Positions 38,623 through 38,726 of a stretch of DNA of 38,726 nucleotides are shown one piece after another. Within the stretch, counting starts at the first letter, position 1, and the number at the start of each line of letters is the position of its first letter. The stretch is from positions 1-38,726 of the forward strand of contig QZJY01000058.1 in the NCBI GenBank assembly GCA_003597995.1. Direction: 5' to 3'. The position numbers and the translations under genes were made by a program. The notes under the pieces are model-generated. The model searched no databases, had not been told where the DNA came from, and saw only the letters and a list, made by a program, of their open reading frames with translations. Source of the stretch: Dehalococcoidia bacterium. Its GTDB lineage: Bacteria; Chloroflexota; Dehalococcoidia; Dehalococcoidales; UBA1222.

Positions 38623-38726
38623 TTTACTGTAAGAGTCCAGTACATATTGGATTTTTGGGGGTTAGTGACAAAGTTATCCAAATAGTAGCGCAAAGGCGGA
38701 AGTTTTCCAATAGCCCGGTGAGGCTT

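Overview
The window is bacterial chromosome, densely coded, with a core GC clearly above 50 percent and several AT-richer islands. The housekeeping genes are nusA-rnpM-infB-rbfA-truB, rpsO-pnp, dapB-asd-dapA, fabF-recJ-plsY, lgt and ppa. Together with an inositol-lipid cluster (ino1, a PimA-like glycosyltransferase and a CDP-alcohol phosphatidyltransferase) they suggest a Chloroflexota bacterium of the Dehalococcoidia type. This assignment rests on gene content and protein character, not on a database search.

Layout on the + strand, 1-9.4 kb: a promoter and an attenuator-like hairpin precede nusA, and the translation genes follow in tight or overlapping order. An AT-rich palindromic element separates rbfA from truB. 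A second promoter drives ino1, the glycosyltransferase, the phosphatidyltransferase and purA, ending at a strong hairpin. From 9.4 to 14 kb on the - strand lies an accessory cluster: three membrane-anchored coiled-coil paralogues around a secreted papain-like peptidase and a small overlapping gene, followed by a frameshifted GNAT acetyltransferase.

From 15 to 16.2 kb a two-gene AT-rich island carries an S-adenosylmethionine-decarboxylase-like protein overlapping a two-TM protein with a soluble C-terminal domain. From 16.2 to 21.4 kb (-) run rpsO, pnp and the diaminopimelate/lysine genes. From 21.6 to 26.8 kb (+) come a DUF503 protein, an MrfA-type helicase, an AT-rich membrane protein, lgt and ppa. 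From 26.8 to 29.5 kb lies an ECF sigma factor, a membrane anti-sigma candidate with a DUF4382-like ectodomain, and a DUF4382 lipoprotein. From 29.5 to 33.3 kb (-) run fabF, recJ and plsY.

From 33.3 to 36.7 kb lie a HicBA toxin-antitoxin pair, mtaB, a CbiX-like chelatase and a transglutaminase-like protein with an in-frame stop near its start. The last 2 kb hold a small cassette inserted at tRNA-Arg(TCG). A perfect 46-bp copy of the tRNA 3' half lies at the far end, imperfect 58-bp direct repeats sit just inside each end, and a trypsin-like peptidase is the only cargo. tRNA-His(GTG) closes the window.

The most promising leads for something undescribed are the tRNA-Arg cassette, the SpeD-like/two-TM pair, and the coiled-coil/papain cluster.
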